A stretch of DNA of 64,000 bases from contig NZ_ASGZ01000013.1 of NCBI RefSeq assembly GCF_000495475.1, forward strand, positions 62,001 to 126,000, written 5' to 3'. Shown here in pieces: positions 32,219 through 40,635 of the stretch (its first letter is position 1; every line of letters starts with the position of its first letter). A program made the position numbers and the translations under genes. This stretch comes from Candidatus Halobonum tyrrellensis G22 (GTDB lineage Archaea > Halobacteriota > Halobacteria > Halobacteriales > Haloferacaceae). The notes under the pieces are model-generated. The model was not told the origin of the DNA, did no database searches, and saw only the letters and a program-made list of their open reading frames with translations.

Positions 32219-33034
32219 TCAGAAGTAGGTGTCGCGGACCGTCTGCGCGAGCAGACCGTCCCGCTCGAAGGCGATGTAGACGACAACGAACCGGCCGTCG
32301 GCCGGCCGGAGGACGAACACCTCGCGGGGGCCGTCGCCCGCCCCCTCGTTCGCCCGTTCGACCAGCGGGTCGATGGGTGTCGTCCCGTCGCGGAACTCGG
32401 CGAACAGGTCGCGGCCGCCGCCGCCGGCCGTCCCGGCGGTCGCCGCCCGGCGGACCGGCGAGTTGACCCCGCCGCCGTCGCCGCCCGCGTCGGCGAAGAC
32501 GTACAGCGCGCCGTTCGGTTCGCCGTCGGTGTCGCGGGTGACCCGCGAGGCCATCGCGTCGCCCGCGGCGCGGGCGTCGTCCCACGCGTCGCGGGCGGCC
32601 TCGAACAGGTCGGTCACGCCGTCGGCGAACAGGTAGCGGGTGGGTCGGTCGACGTCGACCGCCGCGAACCGCGCGCCGCCGTCGGTCCACTCGACGGTCG
32701 CGTCCACGACGTACCCCGGCTCCAGGTCGGCCACGTCGGCCGCGAGCGGTTCCTCGTAGCCGTCGGCGGCGACCCGCACCGGTTCGTACGCCGCGAGGTC
32801 GCCCTCCGCCCCGTCGCCGCGGCCACCGTCCGACCCGACGCTTCCGACACTCCCGACGGGAGCGTCGTCCGTCGACCCGTCGCCCGGAAGCGCGAGCAGG
32901 ACGGCCACCGGGGGGTCGCCGTCGTCGGTGCAGTCGGCCTCGTCGGTGTCGTCGCTCTCCACGCTCGCGTCCGACCGCTCGTCGGTCCCCGGCACGCTCA
33001 CCACGCGGTAGCGTCCGGCGGTCGTCGCGTCCAT
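32219..33034 (-). CDS. Haloarchaeal protein of unknown function (DUF6663-like)
   Basis: 271-residue acidic, soluble protein. An N-terminal beta-strand region (MDATTAGRYRVVSVPG) contains an acidic low-complexity insert with PPVAVLLALPG, then GYVVDATVEWTDGGARFAAVDVDRPTRYLFADGVTDLFEAARDAW and the C-terminal EVFVLRPADGRFVVVYIAFERDGLLAQTVRDTYF. It resembles a haloarchaea-only family (DUF6663), with no known role. The ATG at 33034 is the natural start; further upstream in frame is arginine-rich. Divergent from the sensor kinase gene, sharing the 168-base region with a palindromic operator-like site. Confidence 0.75.
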   Translation of the reverse strand: MDATTAGRYRVVSVPGTDERSDASVESDDTDEADCTDDGDPPVAVLLALPGDGSTDDAPVGSVGSVGSDGGRGDGAEGDLAAYEPVRVAADGYEEPLAADVADLEPGYVVDATVEWTDGGARFAAVDVDRPTRYLFADGVTDLFEAARDAWDDARAAGDAMASRVTRDTDGEPNGALYVFADAGGDGGGVNSPVRRAATAGTAGGGGRDLFAEFRDGTTPIDPLVERANEGAGDGPREVFVLRPADGRFVVVYIAFERDGLLAQTVRDTYF

Positions 33035-33166
33035 ACGCCCGCCGAGGGACCGGCGGGACAAGCGCCTTCCGACCCGGTCGCCGACCGCTCGACGGCCGGC
33101 CGTCCCGCACCGGCCACCGCGAGTCGGGGCAGTAGTGCGTAATATCATCGAACCGGATAGGAAAGT

Positions 33167-33180
33167 TTACCACCTGGTAA
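33167..33180. promoter_or_regulatory. Palindromic operator-like site upstream of sensor kinase
   Basis: TTACCACCTGGTAA has six-base arms with a two-base spacer and ends 22 bases before the GTG at 33203. This is the TATA/BRE position for a leaderless or short-leader transcript, so a bound dimeric regulator could block or direct initiation. It is the only such palindrome in this intergenic region. The other gene of the pair starts about 130 bases away. Confidence 0.5.
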
Positions 33181-33202
33181 CTGAACTCATCGGGCGGATG
33201 CA

Positions 33203-34318
33203 GTGATCACGGAGTCGACCGGTGCCGCGGGGGGGAGCCGGGGGACCAGCGGGACGCTCGGTCTGGCACTCGTCGGCACCGCCGCCGCGGCGACGTTCGC
33301 GTTCGGGGTCGTCCACGCCGCACACGAGCCGATCGACGACCCGGTCGGGGCGCTCGGGGTGTCGTTCCCGTTCGGGCTGGCGGCCGCGCTCGCCTGCGAC
33401 ACCGTCCGGCTCCGGCGGAGCGACCTCGGTCCCGACGGCGTCCTCCGGGTCGGGAAGTGGACCGTCGGCGCCGGCCTGCTGGGGGGCGTACTCGGGGGGC
33501 TCGTCGTCTTCCACCAACAGCAGGAGGCGGCGACGCTGGCCGACCCGACGTACGTCGCCTGCGGGGGCGCCGCGGTCGGCGCGACCGCGGGCTTCCTCGT
33601 CGGGGCGTACGACGCGCGTCGGATCGCCACCATGCGCCGGCTGAACGCCGAGCGCGACCACACCGAACGGCTCGAACAGCAGTTGCGGGTGCTCAACCGC
33701 GTGCTCAGACACGACATCCGCAACGACGCGAACGTCATCGAGGGGTACGCCGACATGCTCGACGACCGCCGGGTGCGCTCGAACGACGCCGTCGCCGCGA
33801 TCCGCTCGCGGGCGCGCAACCTGGCGCATGCCGGCGAGAACGCCCGGCTCGTGGAGGAACTGCTCGACACCGAGCGGCTGGCGAGCGAGCGGGTCGACGT
33901 CGCCCCGCTCGCCCGGTCCGCGGCCGACCGGGTGGCGGCCGCCTACCCCGGCGTCCGCGTCGACACCGCCATCCCGCCGTCGGCGCCGGTCGTCGGGAGC
34001 CGGCTGCTGTCGGCGGCCGTCGTCAACCTCGTCGAGAACGCCGTCGAACACAACGACTGCGACGCCCCGCACGTCCGGGTGACGGTCGAGCGCGACCGCG
34101 AGACGGTGGTCGTCTCCGTCGCGGACAACGGTCCCGGCATCCCCGACGAGGAGCGGCGCGTGCTCGAACGCGGCCACGAGACGCCGCTGCACCACTCGTC
34201 GGGGCTGGGGCTGTGGCTCGTCAACTGGGTGGTCGAGGACTGCGACGGCCGGGTCGACATCGGCGAGAACGGGCCGTGCGGGAGCGTCGTCAGGCTGAGA
34301 CTCCCGGCGGCCGAGTGA
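33203..34318 (+). CDS. Membrane sensor histidine kinase
   Basis: 371-residue protein with four membrane helices (about 18-38, 48-66, 85-103 and 117-135), a helical linker, a histidine phosphoacceptor region RVLRHDIRNDANVIEGYAD (H170) and a GHKL ATP-binding domain: N-box VVNLVENAVEHND (about 273-284), G1 DNGPGIP (308-314), and GLGLWLV (334-340). No PAS, GAF or HAMP domain is present, so the signal is sensed through the membrane part. No response regulator is adjacent. Starts at a GTG. The 14-base palindrome upstream indicates specific control. Confidence 0.88.
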   Translation: MITESTGAAGGSRGTSGTLGLALVGTAAAATFAFGVVHAAHEPIDDPVGALGVSFPFGLAAALACDTVRLRRSDLGPDGVLRVGKWTVGAGLLGGVLGGLVVFHQQQEAATLADPTYVACGGAAVGATAGFLVGAYDARRIATMRRLNAERDHTERLEQQLRVLNRVLRHDIRNDANVIEGYADMLDDRRVRSNDAVAAIRSRARNLAHAGENARLVEELLDTERLASERVDVAPLARSAADRVAAAYPGVRVDTAIPPSAPVVGSRLLSAAVVNLVENAVEHNDCDAPHVRVTVERDRETVVVSVADNGPGIPDEERRVLERGHETPLHHSSGLGLWLVNWVVEDCDGRVDIGENGPCGSVVRLRLPAAE

Positions 34319-34390
34319 GACGGACGCCGACACCGACGCCCGAGCGGCCGGCGGAGTGGTCGAGGGCCACACGCCGGTCGTCGACCTCCG

Positions 34391-34712
34391 CTATCTGGTC
34401 GGCCGTGAGCGGGGCGACTCCTCCGAGAGCGCGACCGCGCCGGTCCGGTCGGCGCCGGTCGCGCTCTCGGTGCCGGTCTCCCGGTCGCCGTGGCCGTGCC
34501 GGCGGCGGTGTCGGCTCGCGACTCGTCGTCGACTTCGACGGTCTCGCCGTCGAGGACGTCGCTCTCGACCGTCTCGGTGTCGATGCCGTCCAGTCCACCA
34601 CGTCGACGTGAACGCGCTTGTGGCGCGTGGTCTCGTCCTCGTAGCGCCGGCGCTCGACGAGGTGGCTCTCGAACGGGAGGTCGTCGGCGGTCGGCGGCGA
34701 CGTGGGCCGCAC
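34391..34712 (-). pseudogene. Small acidic gene broken by two frameshifts
   Basis: Three consecutive frames on the minus strand show strong third-position G/C bias and together encode one acidic protein of about 105 residues. It starts at GTG 34712 with PTADDLPFESHLVERRRYED, runs to HVDVVD at about 34595, continues in a second frame (GIDTETVESDVLDGETVEVD) and ends in the third (ETGTESATGADRTGAVALSE) before a stop at 34391. The first shift coincides with a perfect tandem repeat of TGGAC, a five-base duplication. The product family is not recognised. Either the gene is dead in this strain or the assembly contains two indels. Confidence 0.6.
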
Positions 34713-34751
34713 CGCGCTACTGCCGCCGAGGCGGGGGCGGACCGCGCCGAA

Positions 34752-36254
34752 CTACCCGTTTCCGCCGTCGAGCGCCCCGCTCGCCTCGCGGAACAGGCCG
34801 TCGAGTATCTCGGGCGTCGTCGGGTGGAACGCCCGGTCGGGCAGGTCGCGTACGTCCAGTTCGCACTCGACGACCACCTGCATCGTCTTCGCCATCGCGT
34901 CGGCGTGGTAGTGGAACCCCTGGTAGCCGAGGACGGTCCCGTCGGCGGCGTCGACCACAAGCCGCGCCCGGCCGCGGGCGGCCGCCTTGGTCTTGAACAC
35001 GCCGTCCTGGTCGGCCCGGCGGTCGGCGACGACCACCTCGCGGCCGGCGTCGCGCGCCGACGCCGCCGTCTCTCCCACCCGCGCGTACGGGTACACCGCC
35101 GCCGCCGCGAACATCACGAAGTGGGTGGTGGGGTGGTACTCCGCGAGCTCCGGCTCGGGGGCCGAACTCGGACTCGGGTCCGACGCGGGTGCGGCGGCCG
35201 GGTCCGCGCCGTCCGCGTCCGCCTCGGCGCGCGCCGACGCGAGCACGTTGTCGGCGGCGGTGAACCCCTGCTCTTTGGCGACGTGCAACAGCGGCTGCCG
35301 GCCGTTGGCGTCGCCGACCACGTACGTCCGGCCGGCGTCGTCGTCGACGGCCTGCATGGTCGCGTCGACCCACGCCGGCCCGGGGTGGAGGTCGGTCGCG
35401 TCCAGGTTCAGCCCGTCGAGGTTCGGCCGCCGGCCGGCGAACAGGAACAGCCCGTCGGCCTCGACGGTCGCGCGGTCGTCGTCGCGGTCGGTGTGGAGGC
35501 GGACGCCGCCGTCGTCGAGCGACTCGACCCGCCGTTCGTACGTCTCCGAGAGGATCTCGACGCCGAACTCCTCGCGGTAGACGGAGAGCAGTTCGTCGCC
35601 GAAGGCGGGCGGCGCGTCGTCAAGCGGGCGCTCGTCGTGCTCTATCACGGTGAGGTCGACCCCCGCCTCCGCGAGGTAGGGGACGAGTTCGACGCCGACG
35701 TAGCCGAAGCCGACGACGACGCCCGACTCGGGGAGGTCCGTCGCGTCGAGTACGTCCGCGCTGGTGAGATACTCCGCGTCGTCGAGCCCCTCGATGTCGG
35801 GCACGTTCACCGTCGACCCGGTGGCGACGACGACGTAGTCGGCGTCGATGCGGTCGCCGCCCGACAGTTCGAGTTCGTGCGGGCCGACGAACCGGGCGTG
35901 TTCGGCGACGAACTCCACCCCCGTCTCCTCCGCGAGTTCGTGGACCGCGGCGCGGCGGTGTGCGGCGAACGACGACGTGTGGCCGTTCTTCCGCTCGACC
36001 GTCCGCTCCAAGTCGATGTCGGGCGGGTCGCCGACCAGTCGCTCGTCGTGGCGGGCGCGGTAGCGGTGTTCGGCCGCCGACAGCACCTCCTTCGAGGGCA
36101 TACAGCCCCGGAGGATACACAGCCCGCCGCCGGGGTCGCCCCCGTCGACGAGCGTCAGGCGGTCGAGCGGCGCTCCCTCGCCGACGTGGTCGGCCAGCCG
36201 CTGGGCGGCGGCCGCGCCCGCGCTCCCGTACGCGCCGAGGATGACGACGTGCAT
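34752..36254 (-). CDS. Pyridine nucleotide-disulfide oxidoreductase (dihydrolipoyl dehydrogenase-like)
   Basis: 500-residue flavoprotein. FAD-binding LGAYGSAGAAAAQRL is followed by the redox disulfide GGGLCILRGCMPSK, with the C-xxxx-C spacing of the family (usually GGTCLNVGCIPSK). The NAD-binding GFGYVGVELVPYLAEAG and the FAD-binding RTYVVGDANG are present. The C-terminal dimerisation region shows HYHADAMAKTMQVVVE but not the standard HxxHP..E catalytic pair, so the partner is likely not lipoamide. An acidic low-complexity insert (residues 350-380) interrupts it. It could be a mercuric-, coenzyme A-disulfide- or mycothione-type reductase. ATG at 36254. Confidence 0.85.
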   Translation of the reverse strand: MHVVILGAYGSAGAAAAQRLADHVGEGAPLDRLTLVDGGDPGGGLCILRGCMPSKEVLSAAEHRYRARHDERLVGDPPDIDLERTVERKNGHTSSFAAHRRAAVHELAEETGVEFVAEHARFVGPHELELSGGDRIDADYVVVATGSTVNVPDIEGLDDAEYLTSADVLDATDLPESGVVVGFGYVGVELVPYLAEAGVDLTVIEHDERPLDDAPPAFGDELLSVYREEFGVEILSETYERRVESLDDGGVRLHTDRDDDRATVEADGLFLFAGRRPNLDGLNLDATDLHPGPAWVDATMQAVDDDAGRTYVVGDANGRQPLLHVAKEQGFTAADNVLASARAEADADGADPAAAPASDPSPSSAPEPELAEYHPTTHFVMFAAAAVYPYARVGETAASARDAGREVVVADRRADQDGVFKTKAAARGRARLVVDAADGTVLGYQGFHYHADAMAKTMQVVVECELDVRDLPDRAFHPTTPEILDGLFREASGALDGGNG

Positions 36255-36405
36255 CGTCCGGTGTACCGGCGGGGGGCACAAGTAGTGTGCGCCCCGCGGC
36301 CCGCGATGCGGGTCCGCGCGGCGGCCGCGCCGCCGGTCGCTCGACCGCTCGGCGGCGGCGTCCTCGCCCGACAGCCCTAACGTCGCCCGGCCGAAACCGC
36401 GGGGC

Positions 36406-37143
36406 GTGCTCGACGCCGCGTTCCGCGACCGGGCCGTCTACCTCCGGGCGGCGGACGCGCTCGTCGTCGCGGACCTCCACGTCGGCCGCGCGGAGGCGTC
36501 GGACGTGACCGTCCCGCTCGACGAGGCGGGCGACCTCCGCGGGCGGCTGGCGGCGCTGCTCGACCGGTTCGACCCCGCCGAGGCGGTGTTCGCGGGCGAC
36601 GTGCTCCACGCGTTCGACCGCGCGAGCGCCGCCGCCGAGCGCTCGCTCCGCGACCTGGGCGACGCCTGCCGCGAGGCGGGCGCGCGGCCGGTCGTCCTCC
36701 GCGGCAACCACGACACGATGCTCGAGGGAGCGTGGTCGGGAGCCGTCCGCGACGCGTACGAACTCCGCCCGGCCGACGACGCGGGTGACGGCGGTGACGC
36801 GACCCGCGGCCCGGTCGTCGTCCGGCACGGCCACGAGGCGCCGCCGGACGACGAGGACGCCGGGCTGTACGTCGTCGGCCACGACCACCCCGCCATCGAC
36901 GTCGAGGGGCGGCGCCGGCCGTGTTACCTCTACGCCGAGGCGGCGTACCGCGGCGCGGACGTGCTGATGCTGCCCGCATTCACCCGGCTGGCCGGCGGCG
37001 CCGAGGTCAACGGGATGACCGCCCGCGACTTCCGGAGCCCGTTCGTCGCCGACGCCGACGCGTTCCGCCCGCTCGTCCGCGCGGAGGAGGACGACGAGAC
37101 GCTGACGTTCCCGCCGCTCGGGGCGTTCAGGCGACTACTGTGA
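36406..37143 (+). CDS. Metallophosphoesterase (archaeal SbcD-related family)
   Basis: 245-residue calcineurin-like phosphoesterase. Metal-binding motifs VVADLHVGR, FAGDVLH, LRGNHDTMLEG and VVGHDHPAI are in the expected order (DxH, GDxxH, GNHD, GHxH). The family TIGR00024-like archaeal enzymes are of unknown physiological substrate. GTG at 36406 starts the sequence; the upstream 150 bases up to the divergent reductase gene hold the promoter. The stop overlaps a following gene's GTG by three bases, so both are translated together. Confidence 0.88.
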   Translation: MLDAAFRDRAVYLRAADALVVADLHVGRAEASDVTVPLDEAGDLRGRLAALLDRFDPAEAVFAGDVLHAFDRASAAAERSLRDLGDACREAGARPVVLRGNHDTMLEGAWSGAVRDAYELRPADDAGDGGDATRGPVVVRHGHEAPPDDEDAGLYVVGHDHPAIDVEGRRRPCYLYAEAAYRGADVLMLPAFTRLAGGAEVNGMTARDFRSPFVADADAFRPLVRAEEDDETLTFPPLGAFRRLL

Positions 37144-37496
37144 CCCGAGGCGACGACGACCCGCCGGGCGGCGGCGCGGGCGAACGGGTCGAGTGGGACG
37201 CGCTCGAAGCCGACCTGCGCGCGGCGGGCTACGCTGTCGACCGGCAGGGGACCGGCGACGGCGAGACGGTGTTGCTGGTGACCGTCCCCGCGGACGTGCG
37301 GGGACTCGCGGGCGACCCCGAGGGACCGCTCGACCGCCTACTCGCGCTCCTGCCGGGCGTCCGAGTGCCGACCGACCCCGCGGTGATACCCGACGACGTG
37401 CGCGCGGCCGCCGCGGCACGCGACGCGACCGCGGAGGTCCACTCCGGAAGCCCGAGCGAACTCCACGTCGTCGTCTCGGCCGACGGGGTGTGGTAG
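37140..37496 (+). CDS. Small haloarchaeal protein coupled to the phosphoesterase
   Basis: 118-residue protein whose GTG start overlaps the phosphoesterase stop (GTGA). The first 20 residues are low-complexity, then VEWDALEADLRAAGYAVDRQGTGDGETVLLVTVPADVRG and SPSELHVVVSADGVW suggest a small alpha/beta fold. No known family is recognised. The overlap implies strict co-expression with the phosphoesterase and possibly a partner role. Confidence 0.72.
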   Translation: MTRGDDDPPGGGAGERVEWDALEADLRAAGYAVDRQGTGDGETVLLVTVPADVRGLAGDPEGPLDRLLALLPGVRVPTDPAVIPDDVRAAAAARDATAEVHSGSPSELHVVVSADGVW

Positions 37497-37575
37497 GCGA
37501 GCGGGAGGAGCGGACGCGAGGGCGCGCCGACGGGGCGTGAGAGCGGGCGCACCGTCGGAGTCGGAGCGGTCCCGG

Positions 37576-38922
37576 TCAGGCGTCGACCGGCTCTTCGCTC
37601 TCGCTCCCGTCGGCCCGCTCGCCGTCCGGACCGGTCCCGGTCAGCCCTCGCTCGGTGAGCAACGCCTCCGCGGCCGACCGCCCGCTCGCCATCGCGCCCT
37701 GGATCGACGACCACGCGGTGTACTCGCCCGCGAGGAACACCGGGCCGTCGGGGGCGGTCACGTCCGGGAGGTCGGGGTGGACCCCGGGCGGCTGGTCGAA
37801 CTGGGCGAACCGGAGCCGCTCGGTCCGCAGGCGGTCGAACCCGTCGAAGTTACGCTCGGGGAACCACGCGGACAGCGCCGCGCGGGTGTCGGCCGCGAGC
37901 GCGTCCGCGTCGCGCTCGGTCGCCTCCTCGCCGAGGAACGTCGCACACAGGAGTTGGGAGCCGTCGGGCGCGTACTCGGGGGCGACGTCGGTCAGCGGGA
38001 CGACGATGTTGGGCGCGTCGTCGTCGGCGTTGAGCAGGATCTTCCGGTCCGTCGACAGCGTCGAGTCGTCGGGGAGCGCGTAGTACTGCGTCACCGACGG
38101 CCGGCCCTCCGTGGGTATCGACTCGACGCCGGTCAACTCGCGGGCGGTCGGCGGGTCGGTGGCGACCACGGCGGCGTCGGCGTCGACGGCGCCGCCCGCC
38201 ATCTCGACGCGGACGCCCCCCTCTGCGGGGTCGACCGCCTCGACCGCCTCGCCGAGGACCACCTCGGCGCCGGCGGCGCGCGCGCGGTCGGCGAGTTGGC
38301 GGGTGACGGCGCCCATCCCGTCGGCGGGGAGCGCGATGTCGCCCGCGGAGAGCGCGCGGAACGTGTACGCGAACACGTGTTTCGAGGTGGACAGCGACCG
38401 GTCGAGCGTGATGCCGCCGTAGAAGGGGGCGACGAAGTTCCGGCGGTACTGTTCGGAGAACCCCCACCCGCGGAGGAACTCCTCGATGGACTCGTCGGGG
38501 CCCGAGAAGAACCACGACTCCGGCCGCTTCGAGAGGTCGCGCCGGAGCGCGAGCGTCCGGAGTTTGTCGCTCGTCGTCACGCGGCGGTTGAGCGCCGACT
38601 CCACCAGGCTCCCGGGGTCGCGCAGCGGGTCCGCGAGCGCCGAGCGGGTGCCGTCGGTCGCAGAGCAGATGACCGCACCCGGCGAGAACGTCCGGAGGTC
38701 GAGCGCGTCGAGGTCGAGTTCCCGCTCGACCGCCGGGTAGCCCGTAAACAGCACCTGGAACCCCCGGTCGAGGACGAACCCGTCGCGCTCGCGCGAGCGG
38801 ACCCGCCCGCCGACCGCGTCGCGTCGCTCGTAGACGGTCACGTCCGCGCCCGCGTCCGCGAGGTGTCGCGCCGCGACGAGACCCGCGAGACCCGCCCCGG
38901 CGACGACGACGCTGTCTGGCAT
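37576..38922 (-). CDS. FAD-dependent oxidoreductase of the amine oxidase/phytoene desaturase fold
   Basis: 448-residue flavoprotein starting PDSVVVAGAGLAGLVAARHL, the dinucleotide-binding motif, with YERRDAVGGRVRS (GG-doublet) following. Internal FAD contacts AVVATDP and the C-terminal FLAGEYTAWSSIQGAMASG close the fold. The family includes monoamine oxidases, protoporphyrinogen oxidases and carotenoid desaturases; the sequence is not close enough to CrtI-type signatures to choose. A carotenoid or similar isoprenoid substrate would fit a pigmented haloarchaeon. ATG at 38922; the upstream in-frame ATG at 38976 gives an unlikely N-terminus. Confidence 0.84.
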   Translation of the reverse strand: MPDSVVVAGAGLAGLVAARHLADAGADVTVYERRDAVGGRVRSRERDGFVLDRGFQVLFTGYPAVERELDLDALDLRTFSPGAVICSATDGTRSALADPLRDPGSLVESALNRRVTTSDKLRTLALRRDLSKRPESWFFSGPDESIEEFLRGWGFSEQYRRNFVAPFYGGITLDRSLSTSKHVFAYTFRALSAGDIALPADGMGAVTRQLADRARAAGAEVVLGEAVEAVDPAEGGVRVEMAGGAVDADAAVVATDPPTARELTGVESIPTEGRPSVTQYYALPDDSTLSTDRKILLNADDDAPNIVVPLTDVAPEYAPDGSQLLCATFLGEEATERDADALAADTRAALSAWFPERNFDGFDRLRTERLRFAQFDQPPGVHPDLPDVTAPDGPVFLAGEYTAWSSIQGAMASGRSAAEALLTERGLTGTGPDGERADGSESEEPVDA

Positions 38923-39131
38923 ACGCGGGCGTTCGGACGGGGCGTACAAATGCGTACCCGCGTGACGGCGTACCACACCGGCGCGCGTCGGCCACCCGAC
39001 GCCGCGGACGGCCGCGGCGGCCGCGCGGCCGACGTGGGAGGGGCGGTCCGAACCGCCGGGCGCGCTGGGCGGTCCGGGAGGCGCGGGGCCAAACCACTAC
39101 ACCCTTGCGCCGGGGGAGCCTCGGTCCGACC

Positions 39132-40298
39132 ATGGAGACGACGGAGGCGTTCGCGGGGTTGACGTGTGCCGCCTGCGGGGAGTCGTTCGACGCGAGCGAG
39201 CACGGCCGCTGCCCCGACTGCGGCGGGCCGCTCGACCCGACGTACGACCTCGACGCGCTCGACGGGCCCGCGCTCGACGGCGACGGCCCGGGCCACTGGC
39301 GGTTCGACGCGCTGTTGCCGTTCCCCGCCGAGGCGGGGCTGACCGCAGACGAGGGCGACACGCCGCTGGTCCGGGCGGACGCGCTCGCCGAGGAGGCGGG
39401 CGTCGACGCGCTGTGGGTCAAAGACGAGGGGCGCAACCCGACGGGGACGTTCCTCGACCGCGGGATGAGCCTCGCGGTCACCGCCGCGAGTGAGCGGGAC
39501 CTGGAGCCGCTGGCGCTCGCGGCCGCGGGCAACGCCGGCCAGTCGGCCGCCGCCTACGCGGGAACGGCGGACCTCCGGTCGTACGCGTTCGTCCCCTCGC
39601 GGACCGCCTTCTCGAACAAGGCGATGGTGAACGTCCACGGCGGCGAGATGCGCGTCGTCGGCGGCCGGTACGGCGACGCCGCCGCCGCCGTCGACGAGCA
39701 GTTGGAGACGGGGTACCACTCGCTCCAGGAGTTCACCACGCCGTACCGCCACGACGGCGCGCGGACGCTCGCGTTCGAGATTCACGAGGCGGTGGAGACG
39801 CCCGACGCGGTGGTGCTCCCGGTCGGCACGGGCGAGTTGCTGGTCGGCGTCGTCAAGGGGTTCCGTCAGCTCCGCGACGCCGGCCTGGCCGAGGCGGTGC
39901 CGACGGTGTACGCGGTCCAGCCCGAGGGGTGTGCGCCCGTCGTCGCGGCGTGGACGGACGGCGCCGACGCCGTCGAGGCGTGGGAGACGCCGGACACCAT
40001 CGTCGGCGAGTTGGAGATAGCGGCACCCGCGGGCGGCGGACTCGCGCTCGACGCGCTCTCGACCGCCGACGGCGGCGCGCTCACCGTGAGCGACGACGAC
40101 GCCCTAGAGAGCGCGGTGACCGCGGCCCAGTCGGCCGCGCTGGAGGTGGGCGGCGCCGGCGGCGTCGCGCTCGCGGGCGCGTGGCAACTCGCCGAGGAGG
40201 GGCGGCTCGCGGGCGACCGCGTCGTCGTCGTCAACCCCGACGCGGGCGCGAAGACGCCCGACGTGCTCCGGAGCCACCTGATGGGCAAGGGGATCTGA
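39132..40298 (+). CDS. Threonine synthase-like protein lacking the PLP lysine
   Basis: 388-residue fold type II protein with an N-terminal zinc ribbon (C12-AA-C15 ... C27-PD-C30). The core WVKDEGRNPTGTFLDRG aligns with the threonine synthase active loop KDEGxNPTGSFKDRG, but the lysine that forms the Schiff base is replaced by leucine (L108, codon CTC). GNAGQSAAAYAG, SNKAMVNVHGG and the C-terminal VVVNPDAGAKTPDVLRSHLMG remain similar to family members. Without that lysine, ordinary PLP catalysis is not expected; it may bind a ligand or act in another way. It is preceded by a promoter region of about 200 bases and stands alone. A true threonine synthase would have to be elsewhere. Confidence 0.85.
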   Translation: METTEAFAGLTCAACGESFDASEHGRCPDCGGPLDPTYDLDALDGPALDGDGPGHWRFDALLPFPAEAGLTADEGDTPLVRADALAEEAGVDALWVKDEGRNPTGTFLDRGMSLAVTAASERDLEPLALAAAGNAGQSAAAYAGTADLRSYAFVPSRTAFSNKAMVNVHGGEMRVVGGRYGDAAAAVDEQLETGYHSLQEFTTPYRHDGARTLAFEIHEAVETPDAVVLPVGTGELLVGVVKGFRQLRDAGLAEAVPTVYAVQPEGCAPVVAAWTDGADAVEAWETPDTIVGELEIAAPAGGGLALDALSTADGGALTVSDDDALESAVTAAQSAALEVGGAGGVALAGAWQLAEEGRLAGDRVVVVNPDAGAKTPDVLRSHLMGKGI

Positions 40299-40340
40299 AC
40301 CGGGGGAGAGAGCTTTCCGGACGGGGACCGAACCGCCGTC

Positions 40341-40562
40341 GTGGACCGCTCGCTCGTCCGCGACACGGCGGTGGTCGGCGCCGCCTACCTCGCGGTACTG
40401 GTCGCCATCGGAACCGTCCTCGCCCTCGTCGGGGGTACGGACCCGGCCGCGTACCTCGCCGACCTGTTCACCGACCCGCTGTGGCTGCTCGGGATACCGG
40501 TCGGACTCTACTTCGGCGTCACGGGCTACCGGCGGACGAGACGGCAACACGGCGAGGCGTGA
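40341..40562 (+). CDS. Small two-helix membrane protein
   Basis: 73-residue protein from GTG 40341 with two hydrophobic segments (about residues 10-30 and 46-62) and a basic C-terminal tail (GYRRTRRQHGEA). Codon use and composition are typical. No family is recognised. It lies 42 bases after the threonine-synthase-like gene and 73 bases before the DtxR-family gene, but is separated from the latter by the operator/promoter. Confidence 0.65.
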   Translation: MDRSLVRDTAVVGAAYLAVLVAIGTVLALVGGTDPAAYLADLFTDPLWLLGIPVGLYFGVTGYRRTRRQHGEA

Positions 40563-40607
40563 CCCGACGCGGGTCGACGCGGTTGTTCGAGCCGCCGATT
40601 ATAAGTT

Positions 40608-40621
40608 TTAGCGTCGTCTAA
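40608..40621. promoter_or_regulatory. TTAG-N6-CTAA operator before the DtxR-family gene
   Basis: TTAGCGTCGTCTAA is an inverted repeat of the DtxR-box type (TTAG...CTAA) and overlaps TTATAAGTTTT, the probable TATA region; it ends 14 bases before the ATG at 40636. A nearly identical 18-base block (TTAG-N-GTC-N-TCTAATTCG) occurs at 62555 before the PF11449 transporter. The position suggests autoregulation by the encoded metal-dependent repressor. Confidence 0.7.
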
Positions 40622-40635
40622 TTCGACACGAGACG

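Noticed and set aside
40104-40550. Minus-strand frame across the threonine-synthase-like gene end and small membrane gene
   Set aside because: Shadow translation rich in R, V, E and D repeats; both plus-strand genes are better supported.
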